A DNA stretch of 64,000 bases from Brachionus koreanus (lineage: Eukaryota; Rotifera; Eurotatoria; Ploima; Brachionidae): NCBI GenBank assembly GCA_016987375.1, contig PJRA01000313.1:1025711-1089710 (forward strand), written 5' to 3'. Of the stretch, positions 24,223-39,638 are shown piece by piece. Position numbers and translations under genes: made by a program. The notes below the pieces were generated by a model. It had not been told where the DNA came from, did not search any database, and was given only the letters and a program-made list of their open reading frames with translations. Within the stretch, counting starts at the first letter, position 1. The number at the start of each line of letters is the position of its first letter.

Positions 24223-27200
24223 AAATTTATTAATTTTTTAGCTTAAACTTTTTTGTTTTCAAACAAGACATATGACAAGAGTATTTAAACAATTTTGTGA
24301 GTTAATTTGATTGGCCGTGTTTTGTTTTCTTTCCTATCCGGATCGAAATCGATACTCGCTTTTCAAAGTTCAATATCCTGACTTTGACCTGTTCTACTAA
24401 TAAATCAACACATCGTTAATTTAAACAAGTAAATTAACTTAAACCAATTAGACCATTTAGATAAGATTCATTGATTGTTGAATTCTTATCTTTGTAAAAT
24501 GATGGCTCGCTCAGAATGGACTACTTATGTGACTCGAAATATAGCTATTAACATTGACTACTAAATCTCTGACATCAAAATAAAACTGATCATTAAATTC
24601 TAACAATGAACAATGGATTTATTTTTTACCTTAAATTTGACCTTAATCTATTTATGCCTCTTTAACTACTGTTAAAAAAACATGATTTATTTTGAAATAT
24701 TTTCAGATTCTTAAATGATGAAATTAAAATCTCAGTATTTATTATTTGATTTATATCGTGCTAAAAAAGTTCAATAGATTAGCCCAGTTAAAATGTTTCA
24801 TGAATAGCTAGATTACTTTGATATCCGCAAAACTCTTAACAGGAAACATTTATTTATTTACACACTTAAAGCTCAAATTTCGTAATGGCCCCTCTCTTAA
24901 TACTTTTGCGTAACAAAACTAGCCGATCGTAAAGTCCGCTGTTATTTGTTTACTTAATTATTCACTCTAAATAAACATCACATATATTATACAGAAAAAA
25001 TAAATAAATAGCTTTTGAGGTAAAAATTCCTTCTTTATTTTTTCTAGTTTAACAGCGAACTTATTTCAATGTGACAGAATAAAATTTTCTCTAGCATTTT
25101 TTTTTATCAAATTAGCTAGAAATTTTTCGAAAAAAAAATATTTTTTTTTCAAAAGATAAAATTTATATCATGTTGATTTTTAATTTTTATTAGGCCATTA
25201 TCTTGGCTTTTAAGTTAAATATCAACAAATTTTTTGGATAAATACTAATCTTTTTTATAAATTTTAAATTCATATATTGGAAAAGTTAAGTAAACTAAGT
25301 AGATGAGTAATTTTTGTAGCCTTATTTCGACAAAAAAAATATATAGAATAGTTAGAGGCTAGATACTTTAGACTGATTTAAAGCCAAATTAAGATTTTTT
25401 GCACATGAACATGAGCTGTATTGAAATTTGATTATGGCTTATTTAAGCTCAAAAAAGCCATGAACTAATTACTAGCCTCAAAGCTTGATCTAATTTGTAT
25501 TCGACACAACTACTAGAGTTAAATCTTAGATTAAAATTATCGGTGAAGAGAAGATTAGAACAGTTTATTTAAAGCGACTTGTAGATCTCTTGAGCATTAT
25601 CTTTTTTATTTCTAGCATTAATTGTTTTATAAAAATAATTTTAATTAAGATAAAATATCTCGAGATTTAGAACACAACTAAAAAACAATAGACTAAAATA
25701 TGTGCATTTAGATTAAGCGTTTCGTATTTTATAGTTTAATTATGAGCATTAATGATTGGACATTGAGAAAAAACACGATCTAGTTCGTGTTAAAAACAAT
25801 TTATAAGCTTTCGTTTTGATACAAGTGAAACGATAAACAAAAGATAAATTTGCAAAAAGCAACCTATAAAGAGAAAATTTGTTATTTAAATATTAAGCAT
25901 AGTAAAGATAGATAATCTTGATTTGTTTAAATATGCCCTTAGGATTTTCTATTGTTTTATTAGTGGTTTGCCTAAGTGAATTAAAGACATTTTGCTCGAT
26001 TATAACCAAACAATGATTTATGATTCTTTATCATGGATTTTATCAACGTAATTGATTTTGGATCATAATGCCCGTCTGCATCGGATCCTTTCGACTTCTT
26101 AGCACAGTCATAATATTGAGCCCTTTATATTTTAAAGCGAGACGAAATTGCTCTCATTATGTTTCTCGCAGAATAAAAGAATAACTTCTCAAGTACCAAC
26201 AAAAAAGATTATATTATTTGAAACTAATAAAAAAATAAACTAAATTTTTTTTCGCAAAACAACAACTAAAATTGAAGTCATCAAAATAGAGTTTCTTTTC
26301 AAGCAAACACATAGAAAAATTCTTAAATAAATATTCTTAATTTCTATTAATCAAAATAGAACCCTTTAGTTATACTCAAGAGTGTGAGTGAAGGTGGTGT
26401 TGTTGGACTGGGTCGTGTGACAGTGAGTCTTATTCAACTAACTAGCTTAAATTTTGTTTAACTTGTCAAATTAAACCTAATAACAATATAAACCTTTTTG
26501 AATCACTTTAAAATATTAATTGACTAAGACCAACTCACGATAAAAAAAAACCTTTAAAATTCTCAACGAAAAAAAGTCTAAGAAAAAAATATGAAAATTC
26601 TAAAGAAATCTCAAAATTTTAGAAAATCAAATAGAAGCCTGAATTTATTGTTAAATTAAAAATTATTTAAAATCTTTTTATTTAGATTTATACAAATATT
26701 TATAGTCTGTATAAAGATTTACATTAAAATACCAGTTAGGAGAAAAAAAACGTGAAGTCTTATAATTTTACCTGAACATAGTTAAATTTTAATTTGATGA
26801 CTTTTTTTATTCTTCTTAGATATCTTATCAAAATTTTAAGTCTAATGAATTTTTGAATTAATTGTCATTCGATTCGGTGCATACTTTCTCAATTACGAAG
26901 CCAAAAATTTTGGTTTCGTGATTGTTTAAAACTTAATAAGTCAAATAAGTTTAAAATGAAAAACAAAAATTTAATTAAAAAAGCCATTTTTATCTTGAAA
27001 TAAAAACTTGATTTTTTATCTGGCAGCGCCATTTTAAATACTCCAAATTTGATTAGTTATTTGGCGATTATAAACAATCGATAGTTAAACATTAAGATAA
27101 AACCTCATTGATTGACTATTCGAGCGTTTCGTTTTGAACACGAAACCCCTTGGCTTTATAATAACGACTGTTGTTTAGCTTTATCAGATTACTTTCATGA

Positions 27201-27328
27201 CGTTCAGTTAGCGAGAATTTTTTTCTTAAACACTAGCGCACACAAACACACATTTATAGAAGAAATAACTAATCGATTAAAAATTTCTAAATCGATAAGT
27301 AATTCAATATGACAAATTCTCTACGAAT

Positions 27329-27333
27329 GTGAG

Positions 27334-27366
<33 letters not shown>

Positions 27367-27376
27367 ATATGTGTGT
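27329..27376. repeat. (GT)n microsatellite
   Basis: This is a run of about 48 nt of GT repeats interrupted twice by ATAT. It directly follows one of the mixed-composition islands. Confidence 0.95.
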
Positions 27377-30300
27377 TTTCTTTTTATTGAATTTTAAACC
27401 ATAAATTCAAAGTCTTCGAAATGAGTTCAAATATTTATTAATTTCAAGTGAATATTTTATAGAGTCTAAAGTAGAGAATTGAACACGTTTGTTTTTTTTC
27501 TATTGTTTTAGTTATGCTCCTGGTTCTAACATAACACAAGCTTGATTTAATGCGATTTTATAAGGTCGATTGAAATACGAATTTAAGATACGGCTAATTA
27601 GTCTTAACTTAAAACTACTTTAATTCGCTTCAGCACTTATGTCTGGTATTATTAATTCGAGCAATAAAGCGTTTTTATATTAGTGAGTGAATAAAATAGC
27701 ATTTCTCTTGTGACTTAAAGACTAATCATAATATGCATGACATGGCTGTGTTCACATATCAATTTATCTCTGATCATCTACATCATCTGCTAGTCAAAAT
27801 CATTATTATTATGCCAATCAAAAAATTTTACATTCGTTGAACAAATATTTTTCATGAAAATAATATACATTGCTAATTTGATTTCCTATCTTTTAATTTT
27901 ATTAAATCAACATCCGAGTAGGATTGACTGAATGTGATCAAATCACATTCCATTGTTAAATCAAACATTTAACTTTTTTTGTTTTCGTCTTAATTAAATA
28001 AAAATAAAAGAAAAAAAAAACTAGCTTTCTAAGCTTATTAAAAATAGTTTTATATTTTACAGGTATAATGTTACACACAAAATAATAAAATGCAAATAAA
28101 AAATAAACACTTTAAACAGAACTACTCGAACTGGCTTGTTTTGCGCTTAGCTAAAATATTATTTTGCCTAGTTGCTATTTTGCCGAGTTGAAATTTACTT
28201 TAACTTGTGAAATGACTCGCATCTCCTTTATTTTTTTTTATTTAAATAAATAGTTAACTTAGACTTAAGAGTACAATTCTTGAAAATAGGAAATTTTTTG
28301 AAAATATTTTGTATAAGATCCAAATATTTAATTATATTATTATTATTATTATGACTACGCTTCTCTAAAAATAAATGACATAAAATTAATAAAACGTTTC
28401 ATTAGACTAAACTTTTTTCTAAATTTAATGAAAAATGTTCTTAGAAAATCGAACTATTTTTTATTCGTTTTTCTTTTTATTTTGAGACAGATTTATCATA
28501 AAATAAAATTTTATTGTATGAATACATTTTCTCATGAGAAAAGAATTTGACTTTGATTTTAAAATTATTCGACTAACTTAATTTTTTTTAATCATTTTGA
28601 CGATGAAAACTTGTCCTTATAATAATTAAACCTACTGGCGCCTTAACTTGTTTCTAATTTATTTGTGTTAAATTGCATTTTTAGAATTACCTTAGAACAA
28701 TAGATTGAGTGCTACTTAAAAGAAAGAAAGAAAAAACTAATAAAATTATAACTATTAAAACTGAAAATTATAAGTGAGCATGCGCAAACTAGTAATAAGT
28801 GCTTTATAATGAAAAAATTACTTGAAGAAAAAAAAATTAAAATCAAAATAATTTTGAAATTCATTTGCTAAACAAATTTAAAAAAAAACAACAAAATAGA
28901 CTCTTGATTAAAAGCCCTCTCTTGTGGGCTCAAATAAATTAAAAATAAATGTAGTTTGAATTATGCTTGTTGGTTTTAGGAAGAAATGAAATAAGATTTT
29001 ATTTATAAAAAAAATACACACTTGTAAATTTCAAATTAGTCACATATAAAGAAATATATAGAGGGAAAACATTCTTTCAATATTAATCATTATTTGAGCT
29101 ATCAATTGAATGCAAAGCATTGGGAGTTTTTTTAAGTTTTCTATTTTAATTTTGTCGTTTCGTATACTCTTTTTTTTTCTCTTAAGAAAATATAAATGTT
29201 ATTGTTTGTTAAACAACTAATTATTTTGATTAACTATTTAGCTAAGTATTTATTAAAATTTGCTCTCACTCTCAAGTTGAAATAATAATTTAATTTCTTT
29301 TCATCGCTGAAAATTAAGAGTCTCAAACCTCTTCAATGAGTTTCTCTCTTAATACCAACAAAAACAATATTTACTCTTTAGTGCTCAAAAGCATTTAACA
29401 CAAATATATGGATTTGTAAATTAATTTTAAAACTAGCGACAATTGTTTCAATATTAATTGACTAAAAGCTCGTGGCTTTGTTTCTAAGTGTCGAATCTGC
29501 TATCTCTATACCATGTCCTATTATCAACCTAATTTTGGGCTTTTCAAAAATGCATTTAATAATCAATTCAAAAAAATTTGTTTTCTTATGTATGTGTTTC
29601 TAGTTAATTAAGTGTTTTTAAAGTATTTCAATGCGTTGCCTAGATTAATACTTTAATCGCAAAAATAATTTATTTAATGTCATTTTATATTGACCCATAA
29701 AATTACCTATTTTAAATCGCGAGTAAATACGACACTTTTGAATTTAAGGATTTATTTAACTTATCTCGATAGGTAACCAAATCATATGTCCATAATTTGT
29801 AATTTTATTCAACAAAATTTTTTTTCATCTACCCAACTATCAGCTCAGGTCGTTCTTAGTTTTATTTTCAATGTGCTAAATGCTCTAAAATTATATTTTT
29901 TTAGTTAACAAGATTTGTTTTTTATCTAAAAGATAATAATTTTATAAATACTATTAATTATATTAAATAAAAAACTTTGATTTAAATCTAATTAAACTAA
30001 ATAAAAATATTTAAATTAAGTTTTTAAAATGAGCTATTGTATGTTTGAAAATAACTGGAAATTATTTTTATTCATTTTCAATAAAAAAATAATTTTAAAT
30101 AAAAATTATTATTTATTTTTACACTAGAGACGTTCAAGTCATTTTGACTCATGACACAATCTTAGAATATTAGTACAATCTATTTAGATTATTAATATTT
30201 TTTTTTTAAACAAAATATTATAGTATGACTTTAGATGAGATAAACAATTTCAAATTTAATGGCGAATTAAAACAAACATCTTAAAGGTCTTGTCAACATT

Positions 30301-33300
30301 TGAAATTATTAAATAAATCTATTTCTAATTGTTAGAATATTTGTTTGATCGTAACCTGTTTTTTTTTTTATTTGATTGTATCATCTAGAATATTGCATTA
30401 ATGGGTCTAGTGTATTTTCCCTTAGATTTACAGTGAAATTAAATGGTATATATAAATAAGATAAAATCAGGTTGTTCTTAAACTTCATTTATTAATTCTC
30501 ATAAAAAAATGCTTTTTTATAGTTATTTTATAGCTAACGATATTTTCGCAAATTTAGTAAAAAAAAATTGTTAACTTGAATTTTAATTTGGTTAAAAAAT
30601 ATTAAAAAAGATCAATAAATCATCTTTAATAATAGCAACAAGTCCTTGAATAAATAAATGATCAAAATTTTCTTGAATTTATTAAAGAATCTTTTCTAAT
30701 AAATATTAATATAAGCTAAAATCTCATTACAAAAAAAATATTGATTTTTGTGCATTTAGAATACGAATTAAAACGAATAATCATTAACCAGAATGAAACT
30801 CATCTAACTTGAAATTATACTCTCAAGTGAAATTGATTTTATTTTAAATTTATTAATATCTTTAAGAATAAAAGCGAATTTTAGATAGTTTAATTAATCT
30901 TTAATTTTCGAGAGAAAAATGCAACAAACGGGCTCTAGAGTATAACAAAGATAACAAATAGAGCAGACAATAAGTAAATACAATTATTCTCATCATCAAT
31001 TTTAAAATTTATTTATTTATATTTTACCATGTTGAAAGATTAGTAGTTCGAGTATAGTTGTTGTTATTGTAATATATTTATTTCAAGTTGTTATTGTTTG
31101 CCTTAATGAACAAAACGCTTAAACTTCTATCGAGTCTTTTTTCTTTATCGCTCTCTTTCTCTATCAAATGCAGCTATCAAAGCCAATATTAAATTTGCAT
31201 TATCCTGCTTTTAAATAATATGTATATCTAACATTTAAATAAACAATTTGTTTAAAATCTAGTTTTTTATTTTATCTAATTAAGATACACCATTTATGCG
31301 CTTATAACACTTGGATAGCACAGTTGTCGATCATTAGCTATTTAACCTTTTTTTCTATGTATCAAATCAATAATTGCAATATTTATTTATGTTTCTCAAA
31401 TGATGATAAGCTAAATTGATATTACTTCGGTGCGCAAAAACGATTATAATTAATTGCCTATAATAAAAGAGTAGAAATATTGTCGAGTTAAATGGGAAAA
31501 TTATGATGCTTGATACTGAAATTTTATATCCCTATAAAGTCAAAATGATCCTTTGAAGCATTAAGTTTCTTAACGACAGGTGTCATTATCGATTTTTTTT
31601 TATCATATTTTCATTTTTAATTTATATTTAATTTATATATAAAGGTTATTAATACGCTAATAAAGTAAATCTTTAAATTTTCCTCAGAAAATTTATCAAG
31701 TTCTTGAAGAATATTATTCACTTCGCTCTTCGTTCAAGATTACAATTCGTTTGTTTTGCTTTAAATTATTATTTTTTAGCATTCTGTTTTTTCTATTTAA
31801 ACAAATTGAAAAAACAACTTTTACCTAGCTATATTTATTTACTGGACTAAAAAGAATGACTTAGTTCCATTCTGAGCAGCTAGCCTGAGACTTTTCTCCA
31901 ATCTATTTAGTAAATTAACTAAATAAATGAAGAATAAGATAAAAATGAATTTCAAATTAAAAATTAAATACTAACTTTTTAAACTTGCTTTATTTTAAAA
32001 CATATAGAAACCATTTAATAGAATAGTTCGAAAGAAATATTTCTGTAAAATAAATTTTTTAATAATTAATATATTAAATGAACCTTCCTGAATAGTCTAA
32101 TATATTTTATAATTTATATAATTTAATATTTTAAGACGAACATTAATTTTTTTTAAATATTAGAGCTAAAACTTGTTTTGAATTTTAAAATAACTAAATT
32201 CCCCTTTATCTGTACTTATGAGTGAGTATATAGGCATTTGTTTGTCGAAATTTTATCCCTAAATTTTAATTATGTAATTAAATACGCTTTTGTTTTATAA
32301 TATTAACTATAAATTTAATTTTAAATTATAAATATATGTAAACAATGATAGATCAAAATTTTTGCTCCAAGGCATTTTTTTCTTTTTTTTAATTGATAAT
32401 TTTAAAAAAAAACTTATATTATATTTGTGTTATTCTGGCAAATATCATTAAAACTAGTAAATTTATTATATTTGAAATTTCAAAATTTAATCTTGACTGA
32501 AAAAAAAGGTTATTTACCTTTTTTACCTCCCTAGGCTAAAATAATTTTTAAGATATTAAAAAAATGCGGTAATATAAAAATATATATAATGATTGATAGA
32601 CAATATAAACAAATTTAAAAAAAAGCTAAGAAACAGTTTCCACAATCAAAATAATTAAACATATTTCAATTAGCCGTCAAAAAAAAAAGATGATAATAAG
32701 AAAAAGATCAAATTTCGTATCATATTTAATTTAAGAATATTTTTCGCCTTTCTTCAAGTCATTATCGATTTAAATCTATAATCATCTAATAATCAAAGAG
32801 TACTTTGAAAAATAGAAAATATTTTGATTTTATTAATTTATTGATGAATAAAAATCCTATTCCAAAACGCAAGTATTGACGATTTAGAGTAAATTAGTCT
32901 ATTTGCGATTTATAAGTCATAGTGGCATATTAGTTAAATAAATCTTAAAACTAAATAAATTTTTTCAAATAATTGCTTTGAGTTAGAATTGCTCCTTAAC
33001 TAATCTATTAAAAGAATCAACTTGAATTTATTGTTATTTTTTTTTTCAAATTCACATAAAGCCCTGAGCTTAATTAGTAGAAAGATCTAAAATAAAACAC
33101 TTGTTTTCTCGTACACATTCATTTACAATTAAATACAAATCTATTTTAGAAGTTAAGAATTAAATTTTTTATAAAAAAAGTGAAATGAAACAACAATAAC
33201 TTGACACTTAAAACTTTTTTGTTTTGTATTAATTGAAAGCTAGTTTTTAGTCTTATTTACTTGAACATATAAATTTTTCTTATTTTTATTCTTAGCTTAT

Positions 33301-36300
33301 TTGATTTGATCTTAAATTTCAAGATGAAAAAGTTGGTTTTTGAAAAAAGAGTAAGCGATAAATCTAATAAAAAAAAAATTTATCTTGAACGCTGAGAACT
33401 CTAAAGTATTTGCGTCTGACAATTAAATGCTTAAGAAAACAAAATTAGCAATATTAAATTCAAATTATTCCATTTGTTTTTTGTTTCAAAATCAATTACT
33501 CTCTTTAATAATAGAACGACATTTTTGCTCTCTTTCTCTCTCTCATTTTCTCTTTAGCTAGTTAAAAAATTTTGCATTTCCCGACAAAATTTATCTCAAT
33601 TCCCCATTGATAAGAAATATATATATAAATTTGATTATAAAGCTTATTTTATCAAATCTAAAATCTCAAATAACAATTCCTAATGTGCTCATCAATCATC
33701 AAATATGTTTCAAAGAAAAATAAAAACTACTTTTTTTAATTTACAGAAATTGCTTCCAATTACTGTTTGGTTCTTAGCCAAATTCTTAACTTAATAAACA
33801 AAATAATCGCAATTGCATTTTGTTTTTTAAAATCTGGTTGTTAATTCAATACTTAACTAGATTTTAAAGCATATTAAATTTACTTTATTTTCTGATACCA
33901 CAATTACAATTTTCTAAATGAGTATGAAAAAAAAACGTAAATACCTTCTAAATACTTTCATTTTTTAATAATTTATAAATTTTGTAATATCAAACAAAAA
34001 AGATGTAAAATAATTTATTTCCAAGATCATTGCCTTAATTACATAAGTATATTTCCAATAATTTCAGAATTAAAATAATTGTATCAATATGACTTGGTTA
34101 GCCAGATCAATATAATAAAAATTATTATTTTATGCTTATAAAAAGATAAATTGTCAATTTTCATTATTTTGGAATAAATAAGATAAATGGCTTGTAAAGG
34201 TTTTTGAAGTAATTATAATCCAATGCACTCGAATTAATTTCCTTCCAATTCACAACAAGAATGAAAACATATTAAAGAATAAGAAACTATTTGAATGAGT
34301 AGACGGTTTTAGAATTCATATCCTGATTTCAAAAATTGAACATAATTAATAATTAATAAAATTATTGAAATCAAATTATTGTGAAATTATTTGATATGTT
34401 TTAAAATGACACAACATCATCATAATAAAATTGACTAAATTCAAATTATTTTCTTAAACACAAACAACCTAGCTAATTTGAAAGAAAAAACTATAATTAA
34501 ATATCAAAAAAACTATTCCCTAGAATTTATATTTATAGTGAGACGTTTTTTTTTTGTTTTCTGATTTGAGACTAATTTTAATAAAATTTAAATACACCGA
34601 CCTCGATTTAAAAGAAAATTTGAACAAAGAGTGAATCATAGGCGACATATTTGCTTACAAGTCTCAAAAAATGAGTCATTAAATTAAGTATTAATAAATA
34701 TATAAAAGTTATCTAAGCTGATTAACTTGAGGGTTTATTTAAAATGATTCATGTCAATAAAATTAAATTTTACGGTTTCTTAGATAATTAAAAATGTCAT
34801 CTTTAATATTGTTTATCATGAAAATAAATGGTAAAAATCCAATTCACGGAAATAAAAAAAAAAAGTTTAATTGAGGGCACATTAAAAATATTTAATTATA
34901 TTTAATTATATTTCTTAAAAACAAAAACCTAAGAACAGCAAAGCTAGTTTCTGGTATTTTAAATTATCCTTATTAAAATTAATATTGATGCTATTTAAAT
35001 AAACTGCTTTAATCCATAATTTTTCCTCGATTCAAACTGAATCTGTTTTTATTCATCGAAACTACTGATTTTAAAATCCGATTTAATTTCCATTAATTGC
35101 ATAATTCCTAAATCTATGGGGATAGAACTAAAATCTTTACTATTTAATCCGCAAATTTTGATTTACTCAAGTAAAAGCTTAGCTCAAATTAGAAACTGCT
35201 TAAGCAAAAATGGTGTGCGAAATTGAAAGTAATTAATTTAGAATTATTTTTTAAATAAAAAAAATGCTTTAATTGTATCTTTTGAATTTTTAAACATCAA
35301 ATTAAAAATTAAAAGGCATATTAGTTATAAATTGCCATTAAATTACACAAAGCTCAATTACTAAACTTGAGTATTGTCTAATAAAAAATTAATCATTTTA
35401 AATTCATTCGAAAAGCAATAAACTAGAAATTAGATGCAAAAAAAATAAATAATTTGTTTTTACCTTTAATAGAGAAATATTTGTGTAGACATTTTGGAAT
35501 ATATTAAGTTCTTTCTCTTTTTGATCAACAGTCTTAAGTGTTCAATAGACAAACAATCAAATTTAAATTAAATTTTTTCAATTTCTAGGATTTTTTATTT
35601 GATTACGAAATACTAAATCACTAAAAGCATTAAAAGTTGGGAATTTGATTGCAAGTCCTTGACGATTTACAAGTTGTTAAAAGAATCGATATAAATTAAT
35701 TTATAAGTTTCTTTTTTGTTTTTTTTTTTAAGTAGCTAGACTAAATAATATGTTTAAAAAATTTATCTTGAGAATTTATATTCTATTCAGGCTTTTGAAT
35801 AGAAATGAAACTATACGGAAATAGAAATGCACATAAATAAAAATTAAAATGGCAGCTAACATTTAATTTCCTACTGAAAAAGAAAATTATTTAATTCAAT
35901 CAAGCAACAATTGAAATCGAAAAGAAAAATCAAATCTCAAAGCAAAATCTAAATAAAACAAAAAATTTTTCAATTTAAATCATTTTACTCAAATGATTTC
36001 CTTCTAATTACAACAGTCAACTAGGATGAAAGACACCAAAATTAAAGTTTATGAATTCACTCATGTAAAAAAAAAGAAACAATAATTTGCAAAGGTCTCA
36101 TTTGCTTTTGCTAAATTGCTTTCAAATAAATCGATATTCTCATAAGCGAACACAAACTCTGAGGAAAAGCCTTCTTTAAATCATCGAATAAATTTATATT
36201 ATTTAATTATTAATTCAATTTATTTCTCTTATGCTTCCTTTAAAATAAGTGATTTTTTTATTCACTTTCAAATTAAAACAGGATTTAGATTTTACCCCTT

Positions 36301-36538
36301 GTGGATTTATTTTCCTATCATAGCAGCATAAATATTTCGTGTCTGCAGGCTTCTATTAAAAAAATCAAACAAAACAATTTTTAATTTAAAACTTTTGAAA
36401 AACAAAAACCAAAACTTAAGTACATAAAATTCGAATTAATTATCTGCATATTCTACTTAAAATAATTACACTTGAACTTAGTTTAATCCTTATCTAATCA
36501 TATAGTTGCACTTTTTGGTACTTGTTTCAGTTTGGCGC

Positions 36539-36585
36539 TGCCCTGGAATATTCTCAGACTCTTTAGATTATTAATCTCCAGGGCA
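36539..36585. other. GC-rich 9-bp stem-loop in AT desert
   Basis: TGCCCTGGA (36539-36547) is the exact reverse complement of TCCAGGGCA (36577-36585), with a 29-nt loop. Such a stem is rare in DNA of this composition. The flanks also carry splice-like sites on both strands, so a short exon is another possibility. Function is unknown. Confidence 0.35.
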
Positions 36586-39500
36586 TATTATAATACAATC
36601 AATTTTTTAAATTTAACTCGACTTTTAGGTTTTTAAACAATAAATTACCTTAAGGTTTTTTAAAAGTCAATTAATGCAATTGACTTAAATCCTAAATTAA
36701 AATTCTAAAAATAGAGATAATATTTAAGGAAGAAATTAAAATAAAATATTCATTTTATTTCAAAATAAATTCTAAAAAATAAGAACAATATTAACTTAGC
36801 AATTATAAATAAATTTAAGATTTTTTTTTACACCTAGGGAATTAAATATTTCTATTTTACTAAGTTTAACAGTGTTTAACTCAAATGATTTGATTTTTAT
36901 GTGCAATTATATACCTATTTGAAAATAAAACTTAACTTGATTTTTTTGACAAATCTTATCAAGGCAATTTGCGTGATTAATCTAACCGTTGGTGATTTAA
37001 ATATTAAAATTAAATTCTGCTTAAAAGCTAAAATTTTCTTGCTAGATCAATTCAGATCTAAAATAAAATTCATCAATAGAAAAAACATAATATGAAATAT
37101 AATAACCTTTTCCTTTTCTTTTATCGCAATCAATTTAACTCAAACGGAACTCTATATCAATAAAAATGGTATATTTTTTATTCACTTTTGCGAGCTATTC
37201 CTATTACTATAGTTAAAATATTTTAAAACACTCTATATATGAGTTTTAACAACCGGCTATATTAAAAAATAATATTTAAATCTGAATTAAAAATCAATAA
37301 AAAAAAAGCTTGGCACAGAAATTTTTTTTTTTCAATCTTAAAAGATTTGTAATTAAAATTATTGATTGCAATTATGAACTTGTACAGATAGAGTTTGTTG
37401 AAATCAGCATGAAAAAGAGAACGAGTTCCGTAAAGTTTGCAAAATAAGCCCTCAGAAATCAAACGTTTTCTCTCTAAGATCCCTGTTTATAATTATATTA
37501 ATTAAATAAATATTAAATATGCAAGTTTAGTTAGTTTTTGTTCTCTTTTGTTTGATATATGATAAAAATCGATAGTTTCAAATATGTGTTTTTATTTTTG
37601 TTGTAATTAACTTTTTTGTGAGATTTCAAATATTTGAGCTCTTCTCTTTTCTTCAAGCCAGCATGTTTTTTAACCAAGAACACTTCAAACTATATTTATT
37701 GTTATCATTACTTAAAGTAATTAATTTACTTAAATGATTTTCTAATATAAAAAAATTCTTATCTTCTCTCCTAATGAGCGTACAAAAGAGCACTTGAAAC
37801 GTTTGCAAAAATTATCTAACAATCTTGGAAACGATTTGACGTTTATTTACTTTGGAACAATCATAAACAATAGTGCTAGAAGCAATTCTCTGTTGTATGA
37901 ATTTAAATCAAACCTAACTTTTAAAGATTAAAAAAATATCTTGATTATAATTCACCTAAAAACCCAATTAAGACGCCTAGAGCAATTTCTGAGAGAAAAA
38001 GATCTGAAACATAAACAAAATATCAACTTTCTATTTTAAATCCCTTGAGTGGTGTCCAAATTTTATTTTTCATCTCAAGCGAAATTTTTTATGACTAATT
38101 ATTAAACCAGTTTAGATTAAATTATTGTTATTTTATTTTCCATTATGTTTAAGTAATTTTACAAGCAATTTATTTTGACTTGTAAACGATAGGAATTAAC
38201 ATTCTTTGATTCTGTTATTTAATGATATAAATAGCATTGATGTTTGCTATTGAAATTCTAAGACTATTGAATCATCTCAAATTAATTTAATTGTTTTAAA
38301 GCGTTTAACTGTAGGTGAAAAATAAACAACCAGTGGTTGATGCTGATTTTTTTCCAATTTTTGTTTGAACATTTTTAATATTTGAGATATTTAAAACTTG
38401 ATTTATTTTGCTAATTTTAATCTAAAGCTTCTTATTCAATTTTTAACTAAAAATGCCAAATAAAATCTTCAAATAATACATTATAATATAAATTAATGTT
38501 AACTGTTTACTAAGATTAATTCAATAATCAGTTATTGTATATGTAAAAAAATTAAATTTTACCTAAAGCTAATTATTTTCTTTATGAAATGAATTAAAAT
38601 TTGACTAATCCGCCGTCATTTAGACAAAAATATTTAATATAAAATCCTCTTGGCAATAAATTTGTTCTTGAAATAAAATTTTTCTTAACTTAAAATTTAT
38701 GACTATCATAATAATTAATTATTTCCAACAAAAAAAAATTCTCAATTTCCCTAATCGTCTTTTAATTATTATTTCCTTGAAATGCAATTGTATTTCCGCA
38801 GGTTACTAATTTCAATTTTAAATTTCAGTATTATTAGTTATTCAATCATGATTGAGTCAGCTAATGATAAATAGGTAGAATTTTCATAATCCCACCAAGA
38901 TTTGAATTCAAGTTAGCATTAAAATTTCAAAAAGATGAGATAAAAAACTGAGCAACATGTCGTGCTTTAATTAAAAACAGAAATAATCTAATTTATTATT
39001 CGATAAACAAAACTTCAGATTTTTGTTTGTTTTCTTATCTTCAGACTTTTTGATATAATTTATTTTAAAAATAGTAAAGTTTATCAAATAAACTAAAAAT
39101 TTTTTATTAGTTTTAATGATAACCTGGTCACATGACTGAAAGAAATAGGCTTTTTGTCGAGAAATATCCTAATTAAATTTTTAGATGAGGCTTTTAAGTT
39201 TAAAATTGCTAATTAATAAAAATTTTAGATCCTTAATATTTAAAAAAAAAAAAACTAAACAAATAATTTCTCTATAACTAAATTAAATTAAGTTATCTCT
39301 AAAATCAAATAAAAAAAAACACTTAGACTAATTTGTTTCAAATTATTTTAATTTCTAAAACCAAGTACCAAGTAAAATAAATTTATTTCTGACAAATCCC
39401 TAAGGGTTTGTTACCTTCTGGCAAAAAATCTGATCATATTTATAATCAATTTAGGAAAAAATGGTTACAATCCTTGTAATTTTCAATGTCTAAGCAATAT

Positions 39501-39638
39501 TTAATTTAAATATTAAATTTGTTACTATTGGGACCAATATTTTAGAATTACTTAATTAAAAAAAAAGCTTCTTTTGGAATTAAAAATTCATCTCTCACAA
39601 TATTAGAATTTTAAATCCCAAAATAATCCACCAACACT

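Noticed and set aside
27112..27312. 66-codon open frame (RAFRFEHETPWLYNND...)
   Set aside because: Composition looks fairly protein-like, but it starts at TTG rather than ATG, has no recognised family and no clear splice partners. It is kept only as part of a mixed-composition island.
28332..28365. Another TTA/ATT run followed by GACTACG, as a third copy of the (TTA)n module
   Set aside because: In the matching orientation the tail would be TAA rather than TTA, and the rest of the module is absent.
37262..37462. Minus-strand 66-codon frame
   Set aside because: Ile/Phe/Leu-rich, ends in simple A/T DNA, no support.
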